64,000 nucleotides of DNA, from assembly GCA_015501585.1 (NCBI GenBank), contig JADNRY010000037.1:310001-374000 (forward strand). The letters are read 5' to 3'. Below are positions 1 to 11,759 of the stretch, in pieces (within the stretch, counting starts at the first letter, position 1; each line of letters opens with the position of its first letter). The position numbers and the translations under genes are program-made. A model generated the notes under the pieces. It worked only from the letters and a program-made list of their open reading frames with translations, was not told the origin of the DNA and ran no database searches. This stretch comes from Rhodocollybia butyracea (Eukaryota > Basidiomycota > Agaricomycetes > Agaricales > Omphalotaceae).

Positions 1-972
1 CATGTCTCGCAGGATTATGGTTTTCTTAGCGTCACGACTCAGCAAACCCTGCAAAGCGCGTATAATGGACTCATCAACTGTGCAGCCTCGGATTATTCCT
101 GTCAGACTGCACTGTCTGTTGACACCATCCTAAACGCTCAGGTTGCTCTCTTGAACGAGTCTCTCAGCCTTGATGCCTCTGTTGGCACTGGGGAACCTCT
201 TCGAACAGTAAACGATGGCACGTTGATTACCTCCCCGCTAGACTCTACTGCACCCTTCCCCTCCGTTAATAAACCCATCCTCGTCTCTACCGTATTGAAC
301 GAAGCGGCTCTCACCATTTACGGAGAATTCACATCGCCAATCCCTCAGGACGAGTTTCTTCCTATCTGCCAAGTCAATCTAGATAACGCTCGTGCTGCTA
401 CAGTTGACAATTCGTCATTTTATGCTCCCCCTGCTGCAGCAAAAGACTCAGGAGATAGCTCGGGAGATGCACGAGTGCAACTGCAAACACTAGGCACGGA
501 TTATATATGGAGATGCTCATCCTGGACATTCGCACGCAACTGGAAAACCAACGGAGGCTCGGTGTATGTTGGCATGTATAGCGTTGGTGCTACCTACCCC
601 GGAAACGAAGCAGTCCCTTTCTGTACTAAACCTGGCTCCGTATGCCATCAAGATGACATTGAGATTGTGGTACGTGGATTCTGCTCTTTATACATTGTAA
701 AAACGAATGTCTGACGTCCTTTGCAGTTTGGAACCGTGCCTCATCCCACTTCTGCTCAATCAGCTCTTATCAACGAGATGCAGGCCCGTTACAAGGAGTT
801 CATGCTTACTGGAAGCCCTAATGTTCCTGCATATCCTCCTTGGTACGAAGCGACTTCCTCCAATGTGAACGCGCTCAACCTTGGTGGCAGTGGTGAAGTT
901 GCGGTAGGTTCATGTGAACCATCCTTCTGGGGGGAATCTGTCCCCTACGATTATCAAATTTTCAACATTTAG
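1..972 (+). CDS. Carboxylesterase/lipase type B, 3' part (5' end outside window)
   Basis: This is the C-terminal half of a type-B carboxylesterase (alpha/beta hydrolase), probably a secreted fungal esterase or lipase that cleaves carboxylic esters. The frame is open from base 1. One intron (670-726, gtacgt...ttgcag) joins GAG ATT GTG to TTT GGA and gives VCHQDDIEIVFGTVPHP; the His there fits the catalytic His of the family, which usually reads CH.(A/D)(D/E)(I/L).(Y/F)VFG. Also typical are the W.FARNW core and a C-terminal W.....YDYQIFN-type end. The nucleophile Ser and the oxyanion hole would lie upstream of the window. The residues before the His (roughly 200) are rich in Ser, Thr and small residues, as in secreted members. 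The substrate cannot be told from this part. Confidence 0.85.
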
Positions 973-1517
973 AACCAGACATCAGTTAACGAATCTGTTT
1001 AGCTTATTTGAACCGCCATAATGAATGTAATACTGTATCCTTCGTTCTTTACACTGTGTAGCATAACCAGATTTGTATCATATAATACACTGCTTTACAT
1101 ACGATGCCTACTTTGAGAGGAATGCCACAAGGTCCGTGATTGCTTTGCTTGTCTTAACTGTGAGGTCGGAAAGGCCGGAAGCAGAGACAGGTATGTGCTT
1201 TGGGGCCACCGATCTAGTACTTCTGGCAAGAGAAACTCTGTTTCGCATTTCTCCATAACCAGTATCAATCGAAAGGAGGAACGCATTGGCAGTCCAGTTA
1301 ATCGGGGTTTTGGAGTAGTCTTAGTCCTTCTAGGACAGAGATGAATATCAACTCGTAAACTCGTAAACAGAATAAAGTTTGTAAAGTTCTATGGAGTTAT
1401 CTGTTCTACGGAGTTATCGACACTATAACACGAGAGAAACAAGAATTAGTGTTATATAAGTAGGGTATAGAGTATTACTACAGAAGTTCATGGTATCAAC
1501 CAAATGTGGGATTGCTG
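973..1517. other. Intergenic, convergent 3' region
   Basis: This gap lies between the stop codons of the esterase (plus) and the CNNM gene (minus), so it should hold two 3' UTRs. It contains a short local direct repeat (ctcgtaaactcgtaaacag, about 1350-1370) and AT-rich stretches. I see no coding pattern that survives splice inspection and no RNA gene. Confidence 0.5.
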
Positions 1518-4332
1518 TTACTGCTCATCGTCATCACCTGTCTCGCTCTGTTCACGTACATTATGTTCACTGGTCATTGCTGTCGCAGATGGTGGTTCAA
1601 TATGAACCTCTGGGATACTGGTACTAGCAGTTGGCGGCTCCATCTTCGCCGTGACAGCACTCTTCTTGATTGGCCCGCTCTTAAATTTGCCTTTGGGACC
1701 TGGACGAGGCCGACCAGGTACTCCACTGACTGCCTTACCCTCCGTACTGACAACAGCCCCGGTTTGAGCGGAAGACATTATTTTTCGGCGTTTATGATCT
1801 AGTAGTTTGGCTTCAATAGCGGCCGGAGCAACAACTTCTGGTGCAGGAGGGATAGCAGTATTCGGTAATGGTCCGTTGCCTGTGTCAGTTGGCCCAGTGG
1901 ATGTTTCGAGAGCGTCTTTTTCAGAAAGAGGATCCCGTTTGATGGGCGGAGCACTGAGCGAGCGGAAAAAGTGAAGATTCCGGACGTTGGCCAGAGGTCC
2001 AAGCATGGGAGAGGGAGCAATGGGAGCAGCGGCCGGGGTAGTAGCGACGGTGTGAACTTGTAACGGTTCTCCCCGGGCGCCTTCCGAATCAAACTCGTCA
2101 TAAATCTCTTCACCAATGAGTTCTACACAAGTATATAAGTTTTTATGTAGAATCAGGGGGGGGCGATGACAGTTACCTTCAAGTACATCTTCGAGAGTGA
2201 TGATACCCAGTGGCATAATAGCTGGATCAAGGCTTAGCAGCAACTAGTGGAACGCACTGTCAGAGCGAGAGACACTGAGAGATTCAAATGAATTTATTTA
2301 CCTCGGCCGCACCATGTTCAGTTAATACAGCATCCGCTGGCATATTCGCTTCTAGATTGGATATACCAAATGCTCCAGGCGGTTTGATTGTCTGCATTTC
2401 TACTTGCTCGGGTTCGCTCAACTCAGAGGGATCTCCTGGTAAGGTGTCAACCTCCTCGTCCTTATCCTTATTGTGTTTATCTTTACGGGAGAACCGTTTC
2501 CGGAAGCTGCGTTTCTTAGTACTGGATCCTTCGCCCTCCGAATCAGTATCGCTACTGCTAGTTTCGCTATCGCTGTCCATTCCAACACGTTCTTTCAGTC
2601 GTTGAGTGAGAGTTTGCTTAACGACCTTCTTGACGCTTTTTGCCTTTTCAACACTGAAACGGCTGACGATGGCAATATGTGAACGACCTTCCTGGAATTT
2701 ATCAAGGATACCAAGGAGGGTTTCGTTTTGAGGGATAAATGGAACTTTGTTGAGCTGCAAGTGTCGAACTGGCGTGGCATCTAGGTCAGAAATGTATCAT
2801 TTTATAATAATGGCGCAACAAGTACAATAGTTTGTTACCTTTGGGGTCGAGCAAAACACACTGTTTTACTAGCAAGATACCGATTATTTTGATTTCCTGT
2901 TTCGGTTCTTGGGAACCCAACTTGACATCGACTTTTTCGTAGACAGGTATACGACTGTGGCCTGATTCAACAATCTTTTTAAGCAGAGCGAAATCTAGTT
3001 TGGCGTCGATATGGATCATGAAAACATCAGAAAGAGGTGTCATAGCCTGGGCTGGAAAAGGTGAGCAAAGAGATCAAATAGAGATCAAATGTAATGAGTG
3101 AAAATAAGCATACCAACGATTTTGTCTTGCAAGTCTAACGTGGCTCCAATGATGGCAGCTGTATCATGGTTCAAGTCGCCGCCATGAGGAGACGACGACG
3201 AGTGCATTAATATCAACTCCTTCAATTCTGTACATGAAGATGATTAGATTATGACTGTGCGAAGAATTTTTTCATACGAACCAACTCTGCGGTAAATGAC
3301 GCCCATATTGTGACCCACCTGTTTCAGGTTTTAATGAGCTTGGCGACGTATAACGACACCGTGGCTTACCACCCAATCTAAAAGTTTAGCTGTGGGCCAA
3401 GACACGATACCCTAAAGAGGCTGCCGGTTCAGATATGCTAGAAATCAAATGTACTCGAGCATACTTACCAAGCCATAGATCAAAAATTTTGTGGGTGTCG
3501 CCCAGAATGCGCCCAAATACAATCCATATCGAGTGAACAACGACTGAGGGATAATTTCCGAGAAACTGAAAAGCAGCGTAAAGTTTGTGTCTGAAATGCA
3601 GTGGACAAGACCGACATTACGATTAGAGCCGTGCTAACGATAACACTTGGAATTCCCTGGACATGGAAAATCAGAAAATGGTTTGGGCGTAAAGATATAG
3701 ACGCACTCCTCCGAGGGGATTGGTACTAATAATTGGAAGGGTCTCGTTGACTATCATATTCGCGAGCAGCAGGGTTACAAGAAGTAAGTGGCCGTTTTTT
3801 CTGATGGGCGCGATTTTACTGGCATATTTGCGTTGATCACTGTGTCGAGTCTGGTGGGAAAGACGAACGGAGGACAAGGAGGAAACATACGGTGTCCCAC
3901 TAACTGTATGATGTTAGCACAGGTTTTCGCCAGGTAAGTACTACGCACCACGCAACACGTTCAACTGGGTCTGATCAAGAGACATGTAGCCTAAAGTCAA
4001 CTCAAGTTTGAGTAACCAGCTGTGTTGTCTCTACGAAGACTTTACCGAGAGTAAGACCTGCGAAAAGACCCTGATAACACAGTAAATCAAACAGTCCCCC
4101 AAGAAAATGAAAGAATTGTTACCGAGAGCAGAACCAGAACAGGGATAAGGATAGGGAACAATATCCTTTCTACTTGTTCTGTCGTCGGTGCTCGTTTGAC
4201 ATGACGATGTACCCCCTCTGGAAATTGCCCAACGGTACCACGCAGATGAGACAGTCCACCAGAGATGAGAGAGAAAAGGGCATAGACTAGTCGAGACGAA
4301 TGAGGACCAATGTGTCTTGCCGTAGGAGGCAT
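1518..4332 (-). CDS. MAM3: CNNM/Mam3-type transporter-like protein (DUF21 + CBS pair)
   Basis: This is a membrane protein of the CNNM/CorC family (S. cerevisiae Mam3), linked to metal-ion, chiefly Mg2+ or Mn2+, homeostasis at the vacuole or another endomembrane. The translation starts at the ATG complementary to 4330-4332 and runs through many short introns. The N-terminal part (from MPPTARHIGPHSSR) leads into hydrophobic helices of the DUF21 domain, including LLLANMIVNETLPI, the family's usual N-E-(T/A)-LP signature. The CBS pair follows, starting with MTPLSDVFMIHIDAKLDF, SGHSRIPVYE and ILLVKQCVLLDPKG, and ending with PLGIITLEDVLE plus LIGEEIYDEFD. The tail of about 190 residues is Ser/Pro/Lys-rich and probably disordered. 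The next gene in the same orientation is PEPCK; no functional link is evident. Family assignment is firm; whether it transports or senses ions is not settled by sequence. Confidence 0.88.
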
Positions 4333-4562
4333 AGAGAAATATCAAGTGGGAGAGCAGACGAAGCCTATATACTCACGTAAGTTTGTGACGTCAACACTTT
4401 GATAAGCTAATATATGATGGCCTGCGCCACAGCTGAACTGCTTCTTGTTATTTCTACAAAACACATTAGGTATATACAGCTTTATATCCATGTAATAAGT
4501 AATGTTCGTAAACCAAAACAGCGACATAGATATATATGCAGGGATTTATGTATATGCAGAGG

Positions 4563-6571
4563 TTACGCTGAGGGGCCAGCCTTCATCACCTTTGCATCAA
4601 CATCCGTCTCGTAGAGCTTGAACGCCTTTACGAACATTCCTGCAAGCTTCTTAACCTCGCGGTTGAGCGCCTCCTTATCTGGCCAAGCGATCTCCGGGTT
4701 GAGCAGTTCCCGCGGAACACCCTCAATTTCAGTTGGGATGGTGAGGTTGAACGTGCCAAAGTTCTCGTGCTTGCCTGCTGCGAGGGTCTTCGCGAGGGAA
4801 CCATCGTGTATAGAATCGATGATCTTGCGAGTGTATTTGAGCGGACAACGCTTGCCAACACCGAACTTTCCGCCAGCCCATCCAGTATTGACGAGCCAAC
4901 AGTCGACGTTGTGCTTGGACATGCGCTCGGCAAGCATCGAAGCATATCGGGATGGCTGAACATATGGAACATCAGTATGAGCCTGTCGTAAACACAAAAA
5001 AGACGTACGTGAAGGATGATGAAGGGTGCACTGTAGCAAGTGGAGAAGGTAGGAATGGGCTCAAGAACACCATCTTCGGTTCCAGGAGTTTTAGAAGTAT
5101 AGCCAGCCAAAAAGTGGTAGCTGGCCTGCTCTGGTGTGAGTTTTGACACAGGTGGGAGGACACCGAACGCATCGCAAGTTAACATGATGATGTTACTGGG
5201 CTGACGGTTGACGACACAAGGAATTTGGGCATTCGGGATGAATTCGATAGGATAGGCGCAACGAGTGTTCTCGGTAATCGAAACATCGTCGTAGTCGGGT
5301 GACCGGTTAAGAGGATTGTAGACAACATTCTCAAGGATAGAGCCGAAGCGGATAGCGTTGAATATCTCAGGTTCCTTCTCGGCCGAGAGGTTGATGCATT
5401 TGGCGTAGCAGCCACCCTCGATATTGAAAACACCGGTATCAGACCAGACGTGCTCATCATCACCAATAAGCAATCGATTAGGATCCGCCGAGAGAGTAGT
5501 CTTTCCGGTTCCAGAAAGACCAAAGAAGAGGGTGACATCATTTTCCTTGATGCCGACATTGGCAGAGGAGTGGAGAGAGAGTTGACCGAATTTTACGGGC
5601 TGGAGATAGTGCTAGAATGGATGTTTAGATGAATGTGGGAAAAGATGTGGATATACGAACCATGACGCTGAAAACACCTTTTTTCATTTCGCCAGCATAT
5701 TCCGTTCCGAGAATGACCATCTCCATTCGCTTGAAGTTGACTTCGACGGATGTTGTGGAGGACATGCCGTTGGTGAAACGGTTAGCGGGGAACTGACCAG
5801 CATTGTAAATGGTGAAGTCGGGCTCGCCAAAGTTGACGAGCTCTTCTTCCGTTGGTCGGATGAGCATGTTATTCTATAATGAATAATTCAATGAGAAAGA
5901 AGATCCGGAAGGGAATATAAATGACGTGCCATAAAGAGAGCATGGTATGCCCTTGCACAAATGACACGGACTTTGATTCTGTACTTGGGATCCCACTAGA
6001 TAGGGGCGTCAACCTTGGGATGTGGGGTAAATTGGGGTAATACTCACACCAGCGAAACCATCGAAGACGTAGACGTTATCGCGCGTGTTGAGGTAATCGA
6101 TGGCACGCTCGCGGTTAATTTCAAAAGTGTCTAAGAGAGGGATGAGTTATACCAACCAAGAAAATATCGCACGACATACGTTCGTCGAGCTTGATGTTGA
6201 CAGAACCCCACCAAATATCGTCCTTGGAGGTATCCTCGTACACGATACGCTTGTCTTTGGGACTTCTTCCGGTTTTCTTACCGGAAAAGTTGATAAGAGC
6301 ACCAGAGGATGAAAGGATTGCCCCTTCGTTGCGAATAGCGTCTTCGTAAAGCTGAGCGACCGGAGCATTACGCTTCAGATAGATCTTGTCCATATCGAAG
6401 CCAGCTTGAGAGAAGAACTCGAGCTCTTTGCCGATGACTAGTATATTATCAGTGAAATCATTGAGCGATCAGGTAAGAATACCAACGATTAGAGTAAAGC
6501 TCGGCATCGGAAGACTGAGCGTAATTCTTGTGCAGAATATGGGGAGTAACGTAGGGAGTTTGGATGGGCAT
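4563..6571 (-). CDS. PCK1: Phosphoenolpyruvate carboxykinase (ATP)
   Basis: Converts oxaloacetate and ATP to phosphoenolpyruvate, ADP and CO2, the committed step of gluconeogenesis, in the cytosol. The chosen start is the ATG at 6571 ([20 protein letters not shown]). The order of motifs matches the ATP-using PEPCK family: [20 protein letters not shown] near the N-terminus, [29 protein letters not shown], the P-loop [14 protein letters not shown], then [20 protein letters not shown] (kinase-2 and metal site) and the C-terminal [10 protein letters not shown] region. All catalytic blocks are present across several short introns. GTP-type enzymes lack this architecture, so the ATP type is clear. 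The gene is divergent from the NAA50-like gene, with a 443-bp shared upstream region. Glucose repression would be expected for the family but is not demonstrated here. Confidence 0.95.
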
Positions 6572-7014
6572 GATAGTAGAAGTAGAAAACAAAGCTGTTC
6601 TTAGATTTGGGCGAAGGAATCGGGGAGTAAAAACATGACAACATGGAAAAGACTTGAACACTTTATAGTGGCGCTGGCCTGCATAGCGCATATCCCGGCT
6701 TGCTCCGAACCGTATGATGAAACTTCCGCTGCTTTTTATTTGCAATTCCTAGTAGTTCGTTGTGCAGCACTTGGGCAAAGCCCAAAGTTGGTGTAAACCA
6801 GGTTGCCACGTCGTCGTTGGCAGCACAGAGTGTACTTTAGCTCTCATGAACACGCCCAGTCACTCACTCGCTCCCGCAGAAAAACACATGCCTTACCCCG
6901 GACCGCCATCACGCGCGGCGCTCCGAAAGTTTTGAGACTTGGTAAATATGTAATAAATAATAAATAGGAGTTCGTCGCAAGTTAAAACATAAAGAGCATT
7001 ATTGGTCTCTTAAC
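6572..7014. promoter_or_regulatory. Divergent promoter region PCK1 / NAA50-like, with a palindrome
   Basis: This 443-bp gap lies between two divergent start codons. At 6771-6785 there is a perfect inverted repeat, TTGGGC-AAA-GCCCAA, 200 bp upstream of the PEPCK start codon. It could be a site for a dimeric regulator. A GC-rich patch (about 6895-6925, ccccggaccgcc and cgcgcgg) lies nearer the other gene. I cannot name the factor. Confidence 0.35.
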
Positions 7015-7615
7015 ATGTCTGATTTGGTCATCCGTCCCCTCGTTTCTGCAGATGTAGCACAGCTCCAAAATTTGCATGTAAGTACCAAAAGTACATCGCT
7101 TTAAGCTCTGCTAAAATCACTCATCGCAGGCGAAGCTTTTACCCGTCACCTACCCGTCGTCTTTCTTCCTGCATCTGCTCATCCGAGATTCGCATTCGTG
7201 TGTGGTTGCACTGCATTGCAGTGAACCAGTCGCATGGGTCTCCGCCTCTTTCCACAGGACAAACGAACTGTTGGGGTCAGAGCCACACATTCAACTCCTT
7301 ACCCTTGGGGTCCTTCCAAGGTACCGGCACCGGGGGCTCGCCAAACGCCTCATTGGAGAGGTTATCACCTTACTACACAAGGACCATTCAGTCCCAATCC
7401 CACTTGTGTACACCCACGTCTGCACCTCTAACGCCCCCGCACAGGCCTTTTACGAGCATATAGGCATGAAGCCATTCGTTTCAAAGCCAACAGGTGCGCT
7501 GTATGTGGCAAAAAATATGTATTCTCCACATTCCGCATGGCATGTTACAAGCGAAAGCAGGAATCTTTTTGAGAGTAGGGACGCATATATTCTGGTTGGA
7601 AAAGTTTCTGCCTAG
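7015..7615 (+). CDS. GNAT N-acetyltransferase, NAA50/San-like
   Basis: A small acetyltransferase of the GNAT fold, most like NAA50 (San), the N-terminal acetyltransferase associated with the NatA complex at ribosomes. Two exons (7015-7077 and 7130-7615; intron gtaagt...cgcag) give 182 residues. Family features are the opening IRPLVSADVAQLQNLHAKL, the LLPVTYPSSFF segment (human NAA50 has a similar VxYxxxFY region), the acetyl-CoA loop LTLGVLPRYRHRGLAKRLI (R/Q-x-x-G-x-A form) and NAPAQAFYEHIGM in the last strand-helix unit. The loop reads R-Y-R-H-R-G-L-A, close to the canonical Q/R-x-x-G-x-G/A. Substrate specificity cannot be assigned with certainty; a more general GNAT enzyme is the alternative. 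Confidence 0.75.
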
Positions 7616-8379
7616 CATATGCTAATTGCCATCGCATCTATGAAGCGTATGGCGATTGAAAACCATAATACCAGTTTTGTATCTCAACGAGGGACTGGGA
7701 AACAAGAAAGAATATTCGGCAGTAGAACGGTAACAATCACTGACAAGAAGAGATATCTTCGGTCAACTTGGATTCCGAGTTCCTCCGCATTTGCAAACGT
7801 AACTTTTCACCTCAACCCGGTCTGGGGTTACATAGAGGATCTACGGGGTACCATTCCGTCTACCATTCGCGACGGAACATGAAGGTCAACATTACCGGAC
7901 ACTATATTCATGCGATACAGGCTAAAGCTTCGACGTCATGAACCAGAAGTAGAAGCTCGTTCTCTCGGCCCTAACTTACCAGGAATCCAGGATAGCGGTA
8001 TGCCGCCTAATATAGGTATTAAGCTGTATGGTGAGTGGAATAATACATTTCGCGTGCAAACAGCTTCAACAGCTTTCAATACAGGATTGAAACTACGTAG
8101 AAAATAATGAACAAGTTAAAGTTCGCTCAGATCCCTTGGACGTACCACAGAAAGCCAGCCACTCCCCCGGAAACAAGAGGCTAGAGGCTGAGGCTACAGT
8201 CGAGCGGAAATAACAAACCTAGAGTCAAGTTTTGCCAAATGTGCTCGATATCTGATCGATGCTGAGTGTAAGTAGGTGTAAGTGGGAGTGAAGTGATAAA
8301 AGTGATAAACCAGCCTGAGAATATATTGGTGATCCGTGCTTCTTCCCGCTCTCACTTCAAAGCTTCATCATCGATAGCC
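7616..8379. other. Intergenic region, no gene seen
   Basis: About 760 bases between two genes on the plus strand. Short open stretches occur, but none has recognisable protein content or a coherent set of splice sites. It should contain the 3' UTR of the acetyltransferase gene and the promoter of the next gene. Confidence 0.4.
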
Positions 8380-9199
8380 ATGCCTCGAGGAAAGGAAAAA
8401 TCAGGCGACTTCGACCTGGTAGACGACGATCTGGTGATCATGGCCTCTCAAGCAAGTAATGGAAGTGACGATGCCGCGTAAGTTACGCGTAAAAATTGCG
8501 ATTTTATAATAACTCGTCTCTACTTCTTTTTGAAGGTTGGAACTCGCGATAGCCGAAAAGTTTATGGGTAAATGCTGTTCTTAAAAGCAAATTTTGACTT
8601 ATGTCTGCTATCAAGCATCGAAAGATAAGAAGAGAAAGGATCAACAACGCAAATGGCATGTCTCTGCAAGGAAGGCTATTTCCCAAGATGTGTGTATATG
8701 CGCGGTTCATAGAGTATCCTTGTCCTTATTGATTTGGGCCTAGACCACCGACTCTAAAGAAACAATGGCCTCGGCAACGCAGTCAGCGTGAGTCGCCGAT
8801 TCTACCTCGAAAGACGTTAGTCCTAGAACGTCGAGATCCGGTAGAAAAGAGCTCTATCAAGCCTTCACAATCCACCACGCAGAAGAAGAGGACCGTATTA
8901 GAGCTACGTGGTCAATGATTTTTGAAGAGGCGCGCAAACTGCAGGTGTGTCCAGAATCAACTGTCTTACCTTTGAACCGGAATTGATCTACGATCCAGAA
9001 AATGTCCAAGCGGTTGCATTCGGCGATTGTAAATGAAGGTGAGGAATCTGAAGCGAAGCAGATCAAGGGAATGGGTAAAGCTCAAGAAGCTGTTTTGGGT
9101 GCGTTGATTGTTTTCGTTGATCCTCGAAATGCGTTCATTCGTGTACCAGAAACTCAGGGGGTCATCGATTTTATACTCCCCAAGCCAATCGAACTTTGA
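8380..9199 (+). CDS. Unrecognised charged protein
   Basis: I do not recognise this protein. It begins at ATG 8380 (MPRGKEKSGDFDLVDDDLV). Hand splicing gives exons that continue with LELAIAEKFMASKDKKRKDQ, then a Ser/Thr-rich segment, then ELYQAFTIHHAEEEDRIRAT and WSMIFEEARKLQ, then KMSKRLHSAIVNEGEESEAK, ending FILPKPIEL. The reading frame is kept across four introns, one of them only about 39 nt (gtgagt...cctag near 8790-8830), which is short for a fungus and may be misplaced. The protein is acidic and basic in turn with helix-forming segments, suggesting a nuclear or structural role, but no family motif is visible. The frame continuity supports a real gene; exact exon limits are uncertain. 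Confidence 0.5.
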
Positions 9200-9419
9200 G
9201 CTTGCAAGGACTTTAGCAGTTTTGAACATACTCTACTATCTGCTTTACTTCGTTGTTTTGCTATCGCTATCGCTCTCACTCCGCCCGTATTTTCAGACTC
9301 AATTGCAATGTACTACATGTGGGTTTCGATAATAGAACATTGTTTCCCATCTCCTTTGGTCTCTGAACTCAAGCCAAGTGTTGCCGGATCGTCTCGCTTC
9401 AACTGGTGACATCAAGCCA

Positions 9420-9807
9420 TCAAGCCCAACGCTCTGTATCTGAACAGTCGTCTGCCATCCACCTATGAATCCCTTCAAAAAATATCTGCTTCTGCATCTT
9501 TTCCTCGACAGTAGTAACGGGCCTGTATCTCAACTCACTCTCAGGAAAACCTGAACGCGTTGTAGCTGACCTCGGAGGCACTGAAAAATCTATGAATACT
9601 GGACGAGGCAAAGAATGAGCGTCTGAAGGATAAGTTGAGAGCGCTGTTCGGGTTCAGTTTGCGGCCAACAGCGAAGGTAATTAGATTTGCGATGCTCATG
9701 TAAATTGAGGCGGAATGAAGAATCCCCCAGCTACTCACTGCCGATCCAGAGCACCAGTGTGTGCTCGGGATTACTCGAGCGATGTGTGTACCGTTATTTC
9801 TGTGCAA
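9420..9807 (-). CDS. Possible small gene, unrecognised
   Basis: On the minus strand a frame ending at 9420 reads SLPRPVFIDFSVPPRSATTR, then SGFPESELRYRPVTTVEEKM and FEGIHRWMADDCSDTERWA before the stop. A second frame further upstream contains WCSGSAVSSWGILHSASIY with splice-like sites (gtgagtag near 9735, aacag near 9650) that could join to it. The composition looks protein-like, but I cannot fix the start, and no family is recognised. It may instead be the 3' region of a neighbour. Confidence 0.25.
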
Positions 9808-9969
9808 AACTTACGGTAAGTATAGTAGTAATATCAACGTGCCTCAAGCACATGAAATGCACGTGTGCGTAACTGCACTAGTCAAATTAATTGAATCAAA
9901 CTTTCAACCACGCCATCCAGTTACTTGAACCCGTTGCTTCGTTTATATTACCTTGCAATCTCAAGCGTT

Positions 9970-11375
9970 ATGCAGAATGACACGGGAGCTCTGAAACGGA
10001 AACGAGTCGACAGTGGTGGTTTGCTGGGTCCAGACGGATTTGTTACGGCGAAGCCTTCCAAGTCTGGGAGAACGTCAGCGCCGTCGTTTCAATCGGCTTT
10101 CTCCACAGCCAAAAAGAAACCAGACACGAAAATCGCTTCAGCAACTCGTCTACCTATCTCAGATTTCGCGACACTAAAGCCTGTTGCTCCTCATAAACCT
10201 GCCCTGCCTAAACCTGCCCCGCGATCGGATTTCATTCTTGATTCCCAATTTCCCGCAGAGAGAGTCACCGATGGCTCCAATCTAGCTCCCACTATACCTG
10301 CTAAGCCAGCGTATAGAGCCAACATCCTCTCACACTCTATTCATGGCATGAAACCCCTGCCCAAGCCCTTTCCTCGGCCTGTCCTGTCATCAGCCGAAAA
10401 CCCTTCAGTCTCCTCTGAAAGCTCATCATCATCCAAACCCAGCTCGAAACTAAAGGCGCCCATTCTTCCTGTTCTGCAGGACCCTTCTTCAATTAAAACC
10501 CCTGCTAAGTCGTTGCTCAAATCGATCGCACCTCCTCGTATTTCTCCATGGAGACCAGTTATAGGTCACAAAGTGTTACCAGCGCAGCTACAGCTACAGC
10601 CCTCTACTCCTCCTAGCAAGCCTCTTCGAACAATTGCTACCACTCGAGTAGCGAGAGCTACAGATATTTCGACTGAAAATGGGACGGCTGAGCTAGCGAG
10701 TATCTTCCTGCAAGATCCTGCAGATTCAGAGACCGCAGACATCACTGAAATCAAATCGGGTTTGGACGTGAGTCCGCAGAAGGGTAATTCAGGACGGGGA
10801 CTCAAATTCCTTCGGTAGGCTTGATTTTTTTCATTACATCTAGGAATTCTAAAGCGCTATCTCCATGTAGAAATGGTCTTGCAGCGCATGCAGCCTCTTA
10901 TCTTACTCATACCAACACATCGCTGGTCCTGTGGGCCAAAGAATCCTCAACTCGATCTCGATTACCAAAAGCCGACTTGCGTCTTCGAGTGATTAAAATC
11001 ATTCATCATCCCAGCCTAGAAGGTCGAGCATCGTCAACTGCTGGTCTGGCACTTTGTTGCCTCCACGATAGATTACCTTTCCTTGACAACGATCGACCCG
11101 CGGCAGAATTCCCTGTCCTCGATTCCGAAATGGACACCCGCCCAGCAATGGTATTAGTGCTGTTTTCTTTTGCTCATGACCCCTCTCCGCCAACTACTCC
11201 AATACGCAATGCTGGCCTTTTTAAGGAAGATGCTGAATTCTGGGTTTGGAAGCCTTGGCGCACACTACCCCTCAGCAATTGTCAAATCCACTCATTTTCC
11301 TTGGAGCAATACTGTGAAACCAAAGTGGAGAATACGGTCCTTTTCTGTCAACGCTTTGGGCATTATAGTTCATGA
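9970..11375 (+). CDS. Unrecognised Ser/Pro-rich protein
   Basis: I do not recognise a family. The start is ATG 9970 (MQNDTGALKRKRVDSGGLL). The first exon codes a long basic, Ser/Pro/Lys-rich and probably disordered region (KPSKSGRTSAPSFQSAF, LKPVAPHKPALPKPAPR), with a bipartite-like basic patch KRKRVD near the N-terminus that could serve nuclear import. An intron beginning gtaggc near 10817 joins LKFLR to NSKALSPCRNGLAAHAASYL. The C-terminal region (HTNTSLVLWAKE, LALCCLHDR, EFWVWKPWRTLP, TVLFCQRFGHYSS) looks folded. A further intron around 11150-11210 is possible, because the segment between MDTRPAM and AEFWVW looks less protein-like. A nuclear protein seems likely, by inference only. Confidence 0.55.
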
Positions 11376-11759
11376 GTTTAACGCCAGAGGCGTGCCATAT
11401 GTGCGCACGGATTGCGGCTATTGCGGTCCTTGAGAGCGGCGGAGAGCTTACTGTCTGTGTCCCATGTGTTCTCGTACGTTTACAGGATCGGAACGTTCTC
11501 CGATAATTACATAACGAAGATCCTCTATGGAGCATCTTGGTTAACGTTCATGCGTTGATGCTATATTTATGGCCAAATTTATCGCCCATGGGAAACAGTA
11601 CATAGAGTATCTTACGAATTCCTCATCACTAAATTCCTCTCATCATCGGGTCCTTACATTCTTATTAATGCTGGAGAAATTTATGACTCCTGCTGCACGT
11701 CCCATGGTGTGTATTAAACATGATACTCATTGGCTGACCCAACTCCTAATTTTTTACAG
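11376..11759. other. Intergenic / 5' region of the MFS gene
   Basis: No separate gene is seen. An ATG at 11684 followed by ATG...CCC ATG and a gtgtgt donor could form a short upstream coding exon that splices directly onto ATG 11760 (acag|ATG), so the transporter may start earlier than listed. Confidence 0.3.

Noticed and set aside
1073..1286. Two short overlapping frames near the esterase 3' end on both strands
   Set aside because: No splice signals or protein-like content; they fall in the convergent 3' region.
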